This document shows, piece after piece, positions 7,537-15,604 of a stretch of DNA of 25,853 bases. A model generated the notes under the pieces. That model saw only the letters and a list, made by a program, of their open reading frames with translations. It searched no databases and was not told the DNA's origin. The stretch spans positions 1 through 25,853 of the forward strand of contig JAEOTV010000173.1 of assembly GCA_016839635.1 (NCBI GenBank), given 5' to 3'. The DNA comes from Promethearchaeota archaeon. Its GTDB lineage: Archaea > Asgardarchaeota > Lokiarchaeia > Sigynarchaeales > SOKP01. The stretch's first letter is position 1; each line of letters starts with the position of its first letter. The position numbers and the translations under genes are program-made.

Positions 7537-8136
7537 ATGAATCTTGACATAACTACAAAAGATCATATTAGAAATTTAACTTATGCAATCCAAAATATCG
7601 TTGTTAAAACTTCCTTGAATCTGGAAGAAAAAATTGATTTAAATAAAGTTTCAGAAGAATTACAAAACGCAGAGTATAACTCAGAACGCTTTCCAGGGCT
7701 TTTCATTAGAAATAATCATCCAAAATGTGTAATAATTGTTTTTAAGAATGGAAAACTGATCTTAACAGGATTAAAATCATTCGATCATATAGACTTAGCT
7801 TTAAACCAGTTGATTTTAAAACTCAATAAAATTCTTGAGAGTAATATCAATAAAAAATCAATATATCCTGAAGTAGTTAATATAGTAATAACTGCAAACT
7901 TTTTTAAGCAAATTAATTTGGAACGCGCAGCATTAAAGCTCAACAATAGTATTTATGAACCAGAAGTCTTTCCCGGTTTAATATTTCATTCACTTACTCC
8001 AGTAAAATCAGTTTTTCTGATATTTAGTACTGGTAAAGTGGTATTTACAGGAGTAAATAAGAAAATTGTAATTGAGTCCGCATTAGTGAATCTTGAACGC
8101 TTGTTAAATGAGAAAAAACTGTTTATAACATCATAA
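7537..8136 (+). CDS. TATA-box-binding protein (TBP), divergent
   Basis: The 199-residue protein is made of two imperfect repeats, residues about 15-100 and 110-195, the TBP saddle. Each repeat carries the order NIV, a tyrosine-proline-type EY/IY motif, RFPGL or VFPGL, then the second-phenylalanine strand (VIIVF or VFLIF) and G-K-TG. The four DNA-kinking phenylalanines appear kept: F52, F69, F145 and F163. It recruits TFB and RNA polymerase to TATA boxes. Compared with the common archaeal sequence, the VCTGAK strands have become LILTGLK and VFTGVNK, and the linker between repeats is lengthened, so it may be a paralogue with altered promoter choice. The start is ATG 7537 rather than TTG 7534, with GGAG 7 nt upstream. 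Confidence 0.88.
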   Translation: MNLDITTKDHIRNLTYAIQNIVVKTSLNLEEKIDLNKVSEELQNAEYNSERFPGLFIRNNHPKCVIIVFKNGKLILTGLKSFDHIDLALNQLILKLNKILESNINKKSIYPEVVNIVITANFFKQINLERAALKLNNSIYEPEVFPGLIFHSLTPVKSVFLIFSTGKVVFTGVNKKIVIESALVNLERLLNEKKLFITS

Positions 8137-8151
8137 AGATTTGACTTTATT

Positions 8152-8178
8152 TTTTATTAATAAAATAAAATTTTTTTT
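8152..8178 (+). terminator. Terminator after TBP
   Basis: The palindrome TTTTATTAATAAAA is followed by an uninterrupted T8 run at 8171-8178, soon after the TBP stop. Oligo-T runs are the main intrinsic termination signal in archaea. Confidence 0.45.
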
Positions 8179-8254
8179 ATAGGTTGAATTCTTATTTCTC
8201 AAACCAATTTAATATAATTATTTCTTTATAACCAAAAATTAAGTGAGATTTTAA

Positions 8255-8974
8255 ATGGCAGAAGAAGAAAAAGAAGATCCAACTTCAGTAGTAGAAGATC
8301 CTGAAGTAAAAGAAGAAGGGCAGGAAGATATACCCGAAGAGAAGCCTAAAGCAAAATTTACTTTTAAATGTACTCGCTGCGATAACTGTTGTGCAGTAAG
8401 AGGCCCTATTCCCATAACACTATGGGATTTAGAGATGTGGGCAAGAAATGGTGTTGTAGCTAACTTTATGCCATATTTAGATATCTATAATAAACCTGAT
8501 GGTGGAATTGATTTAATTTTAAAACCATTAGCACCTGCACCCATAGAAAATGAAGAGGAGAAACCCCCTAAAGATCCATTTGGAACAGTTCCTATTGAAG
8601 AGCTACTTGATGTAAAGTGCCCTCTTTATAATAAAGATGATAAAAAATGTTTAGCGTATGAAAATCGGCCGTTAAGCTGTCGTACCTATCCCTTAGAATA
8701 TGATGGAAAAAATTTTATAGTTGTTGATGCTGATTGTCCAGGTGTTGGAGAAGAAGGAATGACTCCTGAAGAATTAAAAGAGATGCGAGAAACAGCAAAA
8801 ATAATGCATTATGAATTAACTCGAATGAGAATAGCATTACCTATACTAAATCAAATGATCTCTCAAAAAATTATGATGGACTTGGTCCGGCAAAACATGG
8901 AAGCGATGAGTAAAATGTCTGATGAAGATAAAACTAAACTCGATGAAATCTTTAAAAAAGGCAATGAAGATTAA
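8255..8974 (+). CDS. YkgJ-family cysteine-cluster protein
   Basis: The 239-residue protein belongs to the YkgJ/FliB (PF03692) family, thought to bind zinc or an iron-sulfur cluster. The diagnostic CxxCxxCC is C39-C42-C45-C46, followed by C122 in KCPLY, C132, C142 in RPLSCRTYP, and C161 in DADCPG. These eight cysteines match the family pattern. The first 34 residues are a highly acidic, probably disordered tail rich in Glu, Asp and Pro, which is not part of the usual fold. The C-terminal 70 residues are helical and Met/charge-rich. It is a single gene between T-rich stretches on both sides. The exact biochemical role of the family is not settled. Confidence 0.87.
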   Translation: MAEEEKEDPTSVVEDPEVKEEGQEDIPEEKPKAKFTFKCTRCDNCCAVRGPIPITLWDLEMWARNGVVANFMPYLDIYNKPDGGIDLILKPLAPAPIENEEEKPPKDPFGTVPIEELLDVKCPLYNKDDKKCLAYENRPLSCRTYPLEYDGKNFIVVDADCPGVGEEGMTPEELKEMRETAKIMHYELTRMRIALPILNQMISQKIMMDLVRQNMEAMSKMSDEDKTKLDEIFKKGNED

Positions 8975-8980
8975 TAAAAA

Positions 8981-8996
8981 TTTTTTTTATTTTTCC
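8981..8996 (+). terminator. Oligo-T terminator after YkgJ-family gene
   Basis: T8, one A, then T5 starting 6 nt after the stop codon. There is no strong hairpin, which is typical of archaeal poly-U termination. Confidence 0.45.
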
Positions 8997-9029
8997 TCTT
9001 TTTGAATTTATAATTTAAACTGATCTAAT

Positions 9030-9548
9030 ATGAAAGAATTGAAAATAAAGAATTCAATAATATGTTTAGTCCAAGGAGATATTACAGGATTAGATACTGA
9101 TGCAATTGTAAACGCTGCTAATGCTCAACTTATATTAGGAGGTGGTGTAGCTGGTGCCATTAAGAGAAAAGGAGGTCCACAAATTCAGCAAGAATGTAAT
9201 AAAGTAGGTGGGACTTTTGTTGGAGGTGCAGTTATAACAACTGGAGGTAATCTTAAAGCTAGACATGTAATTCATGCTGTAGGGCCGAGAATGGGTGAAG
9301 AAAATGAAGACAATAAATTAAAGAACGCAACAATTAATAGTTTAAAGTTAATGGATGATAATAACCTTAAATCAATTGCATTTCCCGCAATTTCAACAGG
9401 AATTTTTGGATATCCTATTGATCAATGTGCCAAAATTATGATTACCGCAACAAAAGAATACTTACAAGGTGATACTCAAATTAAAAAAGTGATCTTTTGT
9501 CTATTTACTGGTTCTGATTTTGAGGTTTTTGAAAAGGAGTTAAATTAA
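9030..9548 (+). CDS. Macrodomain (ADP-ribose-binding/hydrolase) protein
   Basis: The 172-residue protein is a single macrodomain of the MacroD/YmdB type. Visible are QGDIT at 15-19, NAAN at 28-31, the loop GGGVAGAI at 37-44, and STGIFGYP at 122-129, which together line the ADP-ribose pocket. Such proteins remove ADP-ribose from proteins or hydrolyse O-acetyl-ADP-ribose. N31 and the GGGV loop needed by hydrolytic MacroD enzymes are present, so activity is likely. It is free-standing, about 55 nt after the YkgJ gene. TTTATAAT sits about 20 nt before the ATG, so transcription may be leaderless. Confidence 0.92.
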   Translation: MKELKIKNSIICLVQGDITGLDTDAIVNAANAQLILGGGVAGAIKRKGGPQIQQECNKVGGTFVGGAVITTGGNLKARHVIHAVGPRMGEENEDNKLKNATINSLKLMDDNNLKSIAFPAISTGIFGYPIDQCAKIMITATKEYLQGDTQIKKVIFCLFTGSDFEVFEKELN

Positions 9549-9558
9549 TCAAGTTTTG

Positions 9559-9580
9559 ACGTTACTTTTTTTATTAACGT
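9559..9580 (+). terminator. Short hairpin with T-rich loop after macrodomain gene
   Basis: ACGTTA at 9559-9564 pairs with TAACGT at 9575-9580 around a loop containing T7. It starts 10 nt after the stop. The T-run is the more likely termination signal. Confidence 0.35.
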
Positions 9581-9584
9581 TTAA

Positions 9585-9592
9585 TTTATAAT
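9585..9592 (+). promoter_or_regulatory. TATA-like promoter of PEP synthase gene
   Basis: TTTATAAT is centred about 72 nt before the ATG. Initiation 25 nt downstream would leave a leader of about 45 nt containing the TAGGAG ribosome-binding site at 9642-9647. Confidence 0.35.
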
Positions 9593-9659
9593 CAGAAGAA
9601 TAATTATTATTATTTAGAGAAATTCGCATAATTCCAATGCTTAGGAGTTTCTCATTAAT

Positions 9660-12572
9660 ATGAAGGATTATAAATATATAAAGTTCTTTGAAGATGTTAG
9701 AGTAGGCGACGTTCCTCTTGTAGGAGGAAAAAATGCATCCTTAGGAGAACTATTGAGTTTTGGAATTTCTGTTCCACTTGGTTTTGCGGTAACTTCAGGA
9801 GCTTTCGATTATGTATTAGATAATAATTACTTTACTATTAAAGAAGAGGAAATTTCACTTCGAAAATTGATTGCGAGAGATATTAATCGAATATCAAATG
9901 AATTGAAGTCAGAAGATATTAAAGCAGTTGAAAAAGTCGATAAAATTTGTGCGAATATTAGATACGTCATTGAACAATCAAGAATTCCAGATTCCTTAGC
10001 AGATGAGATATTAGATGCTTATAGCAAATTGATTGAAAAGATTGGAGAAGATTCTACTTTTGCTGTTAGAAGTTCTGCTACAGCCGAAGATCTACCTGAT
10101 GCTTCATTCGCAGGTCAACAGGATACACATTTGAATATTTCTGGGGAAAAGGAAATTTTAGAATATATTTTAAAGGATATGGCATCTGTATTCACCACTA
10201 GAGCAACTATGTATCGAGAAAGAGCCGGGTTTGATCATTTTGGTGTAAAACTTTCAGTGGGAATCCAAGAAATGGCTGGTGGGCGAGGGGGTGTAAAATC
10301 ATCTGGTGTAATGTTTACAGAAGACCCGGATTCAGGCAATCCAAACGTCGTTGTTATAAGAGGTACATGGGGTTTGGGAGAATTAATAGTACAAGGTGTT
10401 GAAAAAGGAGATGAATTTATAGTCTTTAAGCATGATCCCAAACAACTTCGAATTATTCGTCATGAACTTGTGAAAAAAGAAAAAATGATGATTTTTTCTA
10501 AAGGTATTGAAAAAATTGGAACCGAAATAATCAATGTACCTCAAGAAAAACAAATGCAATTCTGTTTAACCGAAGATAAAGTTATGATTTTAGCGGAATA
10601 TGCGCAAAAAATTAGAGATCACTATGGAAGGAGAATGGATATTGAATGGGCTGTTGGAAATAATGGTAAAATTTATATTGTCCAAGCACGCCCTGAAACA
10701 GTCCATAGTATTAAAGGTGATGTTGAAGAAATTTTTTATCTTCTTGAAGATCCTAAGAAATTGATAGAAGATGGTTTAATTATTGAGAACACGGGTATTG
10801 CCATAGGTCGGAGAATTGGGTATGGAAAAATTAAAATAATAGAAAATATAAATGATGCTTATTTATTACGAGAAGGAGATATTTTAATAACTGAAGAAAC
10901 TAACCCTGATTGGACTTCATATATGCAAAATTTAGGAGGTGTAATTACAGAGAGAGGTGGTCCTACATGTCATGCAGCAATAGTTTCGAGGGAACTAAAT
11001 ATAGCATCAATTGTTGGGGCGGATGATATTGTCCAGGTAATGAAAGAAAAACAACGTAATGGATTAGATTATGTAACAATTGATTGTAGTGAAGGAGAGC
11101 CACGTCTCTGGCTTCGAGATGTTGAATATGATTATGATACAATTGAATTTGCAAAACTACCTTCTACCAAGACTAAAGTTTTAGTTAATTTAGGAATTCC
11201 TAAAGGAGCATTATCTTCTGGAAAACATCCAGATGGAACAGGTTTAGCAAGGTTAGAATTCATCATAAATGATGAAATCAAGATTCATCCAAATGCTTTA
11301 ATTGATTTTGAAGCATTAGTTATGAGATATGATATTCTTTTAGAACAAAGGAAAAAGATTGAAAACATAAAAAAAAGCGATTTATATCATAAAGATCCTT
11401 TCAGTCAAGAAATAATAAGGTTAAAACAAACTTTGGACAAAATAAGAGAATTAACGATTGGCTACGACAACAAAGAAGAATTTTATATCGAAAAATTAGC
11501 TGAGGGAATAGCAACTATTGCTGCTGGAGTATGGAAAACATTACCTGATGGGAGTTTTGCTGAATGTGTAGTAAGACTTTCAGACTTTAAAACTAATGAA
11601 TATGCTAACCTTCTAGGTGGATGGATATATGAAGGTGAAGAAAATAACCCAATGCTGGGTTTCAGAGGGTGTTCACGTTATGTACATGATGAATTTCAGC
11701 AAGCATTTATGTTAGAATTACGAGCAATTAAAAAGGCTCGAGATTGGGGATTAAATAATATTATACCCATGCTTCCTTTCTGTAGAAGCCCTGAAGAAGC
11801 GCAAAAGATAATAGATATTATGGAAAGTGAAGGATTAATACGAGGTCAAGATGATCTAAAAGTTTATGTTATGGCAGAAATTCCGTCAAATATAATTTGC
11901 GCGGATATTTTTAGCAAAATCTTTGACGGATTCTCAATAGGATCAAATGATCTTACTCAACTCACTTATGGAGTTGGACGAGATAATGAAAAGATGATTC
12001 CTTTAATGAATAATTACAATTATAATACAAATAGTGAAGCAATAAGAAGATCAGTTAGTCACCTAATTGAAACAGCTCATAAGTTCGAGAGGAAAGTAGG
12101 AATATGCGGTCAAGCTCCAAGTGATGATCCTGATTTCCTTAGATTCCTGGTAAGAGAAGGTATTGATTCAATATCATTAAATTTTGATACTTTTGCTCAA
12201 GGGAGAATGAATACTTGGAGAACAGAAATTATTGAAGCAAAACTTGAGGAAGAAAATAAGGCTCAATCATACAAATTCCTTAGTGAATGCGATAAATTAA
12301 TTGATAAAATTCGAATTCCTCGAGGTAAACTCCATAATATAGTAAGAAAGGAAGGTAAAAATGTAAATCAAAACCTTCTAACCTCCACTGAACAATTTGA
12401 TCAAACTTTCAATATTATTCAAAAAATTTCAGAAGAATTTGTAAAGGAAATTGATCAAGGAAAAATTAAGAAATTTAATGAATTTTTTAATCAATATCAA
12501 AATCAAATAAAGGAATTTGATGAAAACATCTCAACCCTAAAAAGACAAATTCGTGAATTTGGGATCTATTAA
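9660..12572 (+). CDS. ppsA: Phosphoenolpyruvate synthase (pyruvate, water dikinase), enlarged
   Basis: The protein interconverts pyruvate + ATP and PEP + AMP + phosphate, the entry to gluconeogenesis. Domain order is the ATP-grasp-like region with GGKNASLGE at 22-30, FAVRSSATAEDLPDASFAGQ at 134-153 and GVMFTEDPDSG at 216-226. The swivelling phosphohistidine domain follows, with GGPTCHAA at 433-440 and phospho-acceptor H438. The PEP/pyruvate TIM barrel comes last, with NPMLGFRGCSRY at 663-674, AEIPSN at 739-744, GSNDLTQL at 761-768 and catalytic C816 in CGQAPSDDP. At 970 residues it is longer than the usual 750-820. The excess is an insert at about 550-600 and a helical tail at about 860-970, both coiled-coil-like. 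The start ATG has TAGGAG 12 nt upstream. Confidence 0.93.
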   Translation: MKDYKYIKFFEDVRVGDVPLVGGKNASLGELLSFGISVPLGFAVTSGAFDYVLDNNYFTIKEEEISLRKLIARDINRISNELKSEDIKAVEKVDKICANIRYVIEQSRIPDSLADEILDAYSKLIEKIGEDSTFAVRSSATAEDLPDASFAGQQDTHLNISGEKEILEYILKDMASVFTTRATMYRERAGFDHFGVKLSVGIQEMAGGRGGVKSSGVMFTEDPDSGNPNVVVIRGTWGLGELIVQGVEKGDEFIVFKHDPKQLRIIRHELVKKEKMMIFSKGIEKIGTEIINVPQEKQMQFCLTEDKVMILAEYAQKIRDHYGRRMDIEWAVGNNGKIYIVQARPETVHSIKGDVEEIFYLLEDPKKLIEDGLIIENTGIAIGRRIGYGKIKIIENINDAYLLREGDILITEETNPDWTSYMQNLGGVITERGGPTCHAAIVSRELNIASIVGADDIVQVMKEKQRNGLDYVTIDCSEGEPRLWLRDVEYDYDTIEFAKLPSTKTKVLVNLGIPKGALSSGKHPDGTGLARLEFIINDEIKIHPNALIDFEALVMRYDILLEQRKKIENIKKSDLYHKDPFSQEIIRLKQTLDKIRELTIGYDNKEEFYIEKLAEGIATIAAGVWKTLPDGSFAECVVRLSDFKTNEYANLLGGWIYEGEENNPMLGFRGCSRYVHDEFQQAFMLELRAIKKARDWGLNNIIPMLPFCRSPEEAQKIIDIMESEGLIRGQDDLKVYVMAEIPSNIICADIFSKIFDGFSIGSNDLTQLTYGVGRDNEKMIPLMNNYNYNTNSEAIRRSVSHLIETAHKFERKVGICGQAPSDDPDFLRFLVREGIDSISLNFDTFAQGRMNTWRTEIIEAKLEEENKAQSYKFLSECDKLIDKIRIPRGKLHNIVRKEGKNVNQNLLTSTEQFDQTFNIIQKISEEFVKEIDQGKIKKFNEFFNQYQNQIKEFDENISTLKRQIREFGIY

Positions 12573-12667
12573 GAATATGTTAAAAATCAAAAAAATTATA
12601 TTTTAAAAAAAATTTTACTTTTTATATTTCCTATTTATTAAATACACTTCTTTTGGTGAATATTTTT

Positions 12668-12943
12668 ATGCCAAGGGCACTAACAGACGAAGAGAAACAA
12701 GCTTTTGAAGAAGTTGAATATCTTCTAAATGGAATGATAAATGACCGTAGTGTGCCCCGTAATATTAAAAGAATAGCACAAAGAGGTATCAATGAATTAC
12801 ATAGGGATGATGAAACTCCAGGTGTTCTCGCCAGTAATGTAATGTACATGGTGGATGATCTAAGCCAAGATCCGAATATTCCTTTTCATGCCCGCACTAC
12901 AATTTACCGAATTATTTCTATTCTTGAGAAAGTAAAAGATTAA
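12668..12943 (+). CDS. UPF0147 family protein
   Basis: This 91-residue all-helical protein matches the archaeal UPF0147 family. Recognisable pieces are the N-terminal RALTDEEKQAFEEV, VPRNIKRIAQRGINEL at about 29-44, and RTTIYRIISILEKV near the end. The family is widespread in archaea and its function is unknown. The ATG at 12668 is preferred over upstream TTG/GTG codons at 12653-12658, because family members begin just before this helix and GGTGA at 12655-12659 sits 8 nt before it. It lies between the PEP synthase gene and the tRNA-Pro gene. Confidence 0.88.
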   Translation: MPRALTDEEKQAFEEVEYLLNGMINDRSVPRNIKRIAQRGINELHRDDETPGVLASNVMYMVDDLSQDPNIPFHARTTIYRIISILEKVKD

Positions 12944-13051
12944 TCTAGAGAAAATATATTCAATCTCTTTAGAATAGTTATAAGTAAAAATTCATAAGAA
13001 AGAATGCTTATTTTATCTAAATTCCTTCTTTATTTTATATTAATATACTAT

Positions 13052-13125
13052 GGGAAAGTAGTCTAGATTGGTATGATTCTTGGTCCGGGACCAAGAGGTC
13101 GGGGGTTCAAATCTCCCCTTTCCCA
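13052..13125 (+). tRNA. tRNA-Pro (anticodon CGG)
   Basis: A full cloverleaf can be drawn. The acceptor stem GGGAAAG (13052-13058) pairs with CTTTCCC (13118-13124), with discriminator A at 13125. The anticodon stem CTTGG (13079-13083) pairs with CCAAG (13091-13095) around loop TCCGGGA, so the anticodon is CGG at 13086-13088 for Pro codon CCG. The T arm is GGGGG/CTCCC with loop TTCAAAT (13101-13117), and the variable loop is AGGTC. The D arm GTCT...ATGAT is of the usual weak tRNA-Pro type. CCA is not encoded and there is no intron. The base before the anticodon is C, where nearly all tRNAs have U33. Confidence 0.93.
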
Positions 13126-13221
13126 TTAAGACTATCATTTATTAAATAAAAAGAATATATTATACCTTATAAAAAAAAAATTTCAATTATATATATAAAA
13201 AAAATTAGAGGAGATTTAGTT

Positions 13222-13932
13222 TTGCCTTTAGATATAAATGGTTGGATTGATGGAATTACTGCATCAGGAGTGGTGATTTTTGGTATAATTTTTGGTTCAT
13301 TTTTTCTATATCGATCGAGAAAAACTGAAGCTAAACTACTTACTTATTTAGGTTTAGCAAATATGCTTGCTGGTCTTATGTTCTTAGGTGTATTTTTAGA
13401 TTTTCTTTCTGTTCTTTTGCTTCAACAAAATATGCCCAATAATGGTATTGTTGCGATACTATCATATATTTGGTTTGCTCCCGCAATAGTAACCGCAATG
13501 TATATAGGCACTGAATTACTAACACCAAAGAAGAAATTGTATATAATCCTTGTATTCATAGCGATCTCAATTATTTTTGAAATAGTCATGTTTATTAATC
13601 CTTTAGGTTCTTTTAATTTTATTCCTACACCACCTGTCGCTCCAGTAATAAATCTAATCGATTATAATGTTAATCTAAATACACTCGCGGGATATTTAAT
13701 GGGAGGATTATTGGTATCTGTTATAGCTTTCTTAGGAATAGGATTTTTATACAAAGCCTTTCAATCTTCAGGAGCTATTCGTAAAAATTTTCTATACCTT
13801 TCAATAGGGTCACTATGCTTTTGTATATTTGGACTGTTAGAGGGTTTAACTGCTCCGGGATTTTTAGGAATAATAGTGAGAATTGGGTATTTAAGTAGCT
13901 TCTGGTTCATGTATTTAGGATTAAAAATATAA
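13222..13932 (+). CDS. Seven-helix integral membrane protein of unknown function
   Basis: The 236-residue protein is almost entirely membrane. About seven hydrophobic segments are visible, at roughly 12-30, 38-67, 79-97, 104-124, 152-177, 188-208 and 213-234, separated by short loops such as RSRKTEAK and TPKKK. It resembles the seven-helix sensor-type membrane domains common in Asgard and other archaea, but I cannot name the family. There is no signal peptide or soluble domain. The start is TTG at 13222-13224, supported by GAGGAG at 13208-13213, 8 nt upstream; no nearby ATG fits. It is a single gene between the tRNA and the longin-GTPase block. Confidence 0.72.
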   Translation: MPLDINGWIDGITASGVVIFGIIFGSFFLYRSRKTEAKLLTYLGLANMLAGLMFLGVFLDFLSVLLLQQNMPNNGIVAILSYIWFAPAIVTAMYIGTELLTPKKKLYIILVFIAISIIFEIVMFINPLGSFNFIPTPPVAPVINLIDYNVNLNTLAGYLMGGLLVSVIAFLGIGFLYKAFQSSGAIRKNFLYLSIGSLCFCIFGLLEGLTAPGFLGIIVRIGYLSSFWFMYLGLKI

Positions 13933-13941
13933 TCTAAAATC

Positions 13942-13950
13942 TTTTTTTTT
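13942..13950 (+). terminator. Oligo-T terminator after seven-helix protein
   Basis: T9 begins 10 nt after the stop codon, with no hairpin. Confidence 0.45.
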
Positions 13951-13962
13951 CAGCGATTATTA

Positions 13963-13975
13963 TTTATATAAAAAA
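13963..13975 (+). promoter_or_regulatory. TATA-like promoter of first longin-GTPase gene
   Basis: TTTATATAAAAAA is a good archaeal TATA match centred about 87 nt before the GTPase ATG. Expected initiation near 13995 would give a leader of about 60 nt. Confidence 0.42.
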
Positions 13976-14054
13976 GATATATTATTAGTTAAAAGCGAAA
14001 TATTTACAGATTATAAACATAATTTTACTTCATCCAGCAAAATTTCTTGTAATT

Positions 14055-15098
14055 ATGAAGCAACAGATAATAAAGGGCATCGCTTACATTGAAATGAATG
14101 ATGAACTCGGACCAAATCCAGTAGCTTGGCTTCCTTCTAAATTCACTCAAATGGAACTTATGCATATTTGCATAAAAGCCTTAACCGTTTTAACTGGAGA
14201 GCAAGGTCTTATCCCAGAATCATTAGTAATTCTTCCATTTACTTCAATGAATTTAAAAGGGTTAATCAAATACATAAAATGGGATGATGAAACTAGACGA
14301 GGAGGAATAGGTCAGTCTGCTTTCGTTTTACTTTTTCAAGAAACTGATGATGTAATTTTTTACAAATATATAAATGAGCTTTCTATTCCTTTTAATAATC
14401 TCACTCCAGCAATTATAAATCTAGAAAAATCAAAAGCAACTAGAGGAGAATATATAAAGGTTATAGAACATCTCGAATTTAACATTACGACCCTTTTAGA
14501 GGAATTTAGATTACAGGAAACTACTCTACAAGAGAGTGAGGCTTTCCCTGTCCAAGAAATAATGGATCGAAGTCTAATAGACTATCAATTTAAGATAATA
14601 ATAGTTGGGGATCCCAATGTTGGTAAAACGTCATTGATCTTAAGATATACTGATAACGCGTTCAGAAGAAATTATGTACCCACCTTAGGCGTAATGGTGA
14701 GTGACAAGATCTTTAAAATAGAGGATGTTGTTATCCAATTAACATTATGGGACATCGGAGGACAGCAAAAATTTCAAACAATGAGACAGCAATTTTATCG
14801 AGGTTCAGACGCTGTTTTTTTAGTTTTTGATTTAACTAGAGCTGAAACTTTTAAAAATATACCAAAATGGTTTTCAGATGTAGTTGAACAGTTAAAAGAT
14901 CGTGGAGAAGAGTTAATGGGTTATATTATTGGTAATAAAAGGGACTTAACAGAAGAGAGGAAAATAACTCCAGAAAATATTAATAAGCTAGCAGACAAAT
15001 TAGAATTAGGATTTATCGAAACCTCGGCACTATTAGGAGAAAATGTAGATGAAGCATTTTCTCAAATTGCTAACTTATTATACAAATCACGAATGTAA
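14055..15098 (+). CDS. Longin-like domain fused to Ras/Rab-type small GTPase (paralogue A)
   Basis: The 347-residue protein has two domains. Residues about 5-155 are a longin-like domain with the opening signature DELGPNPVAWLP at 16-27. Residues about 178-345 are a Ras/Rab-like GTPase. All five G motifs are present: GDPNVGKTS at 185-193, switch I T210, WDIGGQ at 232-237, NKRD at 294-297, and ETSA at 322-325. The glycine pair in WDIGGQ is of Arf/archaeal type. There is no C-terminal cysteine for prenylation. The downstream GTPase has exactly the same length and motif positions, so the two arose by tandem duplication. It is likely a membrane- or complex-associated switch; partner and effectors are unknown. 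Confidence 0.9.
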   Translation: MKQQIIKGIAYIEMNDELGPNPVAWLPSKFTQMELMHICIKALTVLTGEQGLIPESLVILPFTSMNLKGLIKYIKWDDETRRGGIGQSAFVLLFQETDDVIFYKYINELSIPFNNLTPAIINLEKSKATRGEYIKVIEHLEFNITTLLEEFRLQETTLQESEAFPVQEIMDRSLIDYQFKIIIVGDPNVGKTSLILRYTDNAFRRNYVPTLGVMVSDKIFKIEDVVIQLTLWDIGGQQKFQTMRQQFYRGSDAVFLVFDLTRAETFKNIPKWFSDVVEQLKDRGEELMGYIIGNKRDLTEERKITPENINKLADKLELGFIETSALLGENVDEAFSQIANLLYKSRM

Positions 15099-15143
15099 AC
15101 ACATCATATTGTATCTATGAAAACCCATTTTGCCACTAGTTTG

Positions 15144-15152
15144 TTATATAAA
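15144..15152 (+). promoter_or_regulatory. TATA-like promoter of four-cysteine protein gene
   Basis: TTATATAAA is centred about 90 nt before the ATG. Initiation about 25 nt downstream would leave a leader of about 60 nt ending in the AAGGGGA ribosome-binding site. If real, the four-cysteine gene has its own promoter apart from the preceding GTPase. Confidence 0.35.
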
Positions 15153-15237
15153 CACGAATTAACTATAATATTCTATTAATTCTTATGTGTGTGTTTTAAT
15201 TATATTCTTAATCTAATTTTATAAGGGGATACTATTA

Positions 15238-15453
15238 ATGGATTGTACAAATTTATCAGGTTGTATTTTTTTCAATGATAAGATGGTCGATATGCCCGTG
15301 ACAGCAGAAATGTTCAAACAAGTATTTTGTAAGAAGAATTATAAAACATGTGCAAGATTTATCGTAGCTAAAACACTAGGTAAACATGATGTTCCTAATG
15401 ATTTATTTCCAAACCAAGATGAAAGAGCAAAAAATATAATATTTAAAAGGTAA
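15238..15453 (+). CDS. Small four-cysteine protein between the two longin-GTPases
   Basis: This 71-residue protein has cysteines C3, C9, C31 and C38 in the order CTNLSGC ... FCKKNYKTCARF, then LGKHDVPNDLFPNQDERA. I recall similar short unnamed proteins, with paired cysteines then VPxDLxPNxxERA, encoded near signalling genes in archaea and bacteria. I know of no assigned function. The four cysteines could bind zinc or an iron-sulfur cluster. A good ribosome-binding site (AAGGGGA) precedes the ATG. It is the only gene between the two GTPase paralogues, which suggests a shared role. The coding call is good and the function unknown. Confidence 0.78.
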   Translation: MDCTNLSGCIFFNDKMVDMPVTAEMFKQVFCKKNYKTCARFIVAKTLGKHDVPNDLFPNQDERAKNIIFKR

Positions 15454-15469
15454 TTGACTACTATTTTAT

Positions 15470-15493
15470 TTCGTGAAAGTTGAGTTTCACGAA
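15470..15493 (+). terminator. Perfect 9-bp hairpin with T tail
   Basis: TTCGTGAAA (15470-15478) and TTTCACGAA (15485-15493) are exact reverse complements around the 6-nt loop GTTGAG, followed by CTTTTTA. It lies 17 nt after the stop of the four-cysteine gene. This is the best-formed hairpin I see outside the tRNA. Terminator, operator or mRNA 3' stabiliser are all possible. Confidence 0.5.
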
Positions 15494-15604
15494 CTTTTTA
15501 CAAAAAGAACGAAAATCCGTTAGATTTACAAATTTTTAATAACTTGAAGTTTTTTTATTTATTAAATAGTTTTAGTCTAAAACAATCCCATTTCGTTCCC
15601 AATA

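Noticed and set aside
10963..11154. Minus-strand ORF within the PEP synthase gene
   Set aside because: Shadow of a strongly supported coding frame; low-complexity His/Gln/Leu composition and no motif.
13052..13125. tRNA as an integration site with flanking att repeats
   Set aside because: I found no second copy of the tRNA 3' end and no integrase or phage-like gene in the window.
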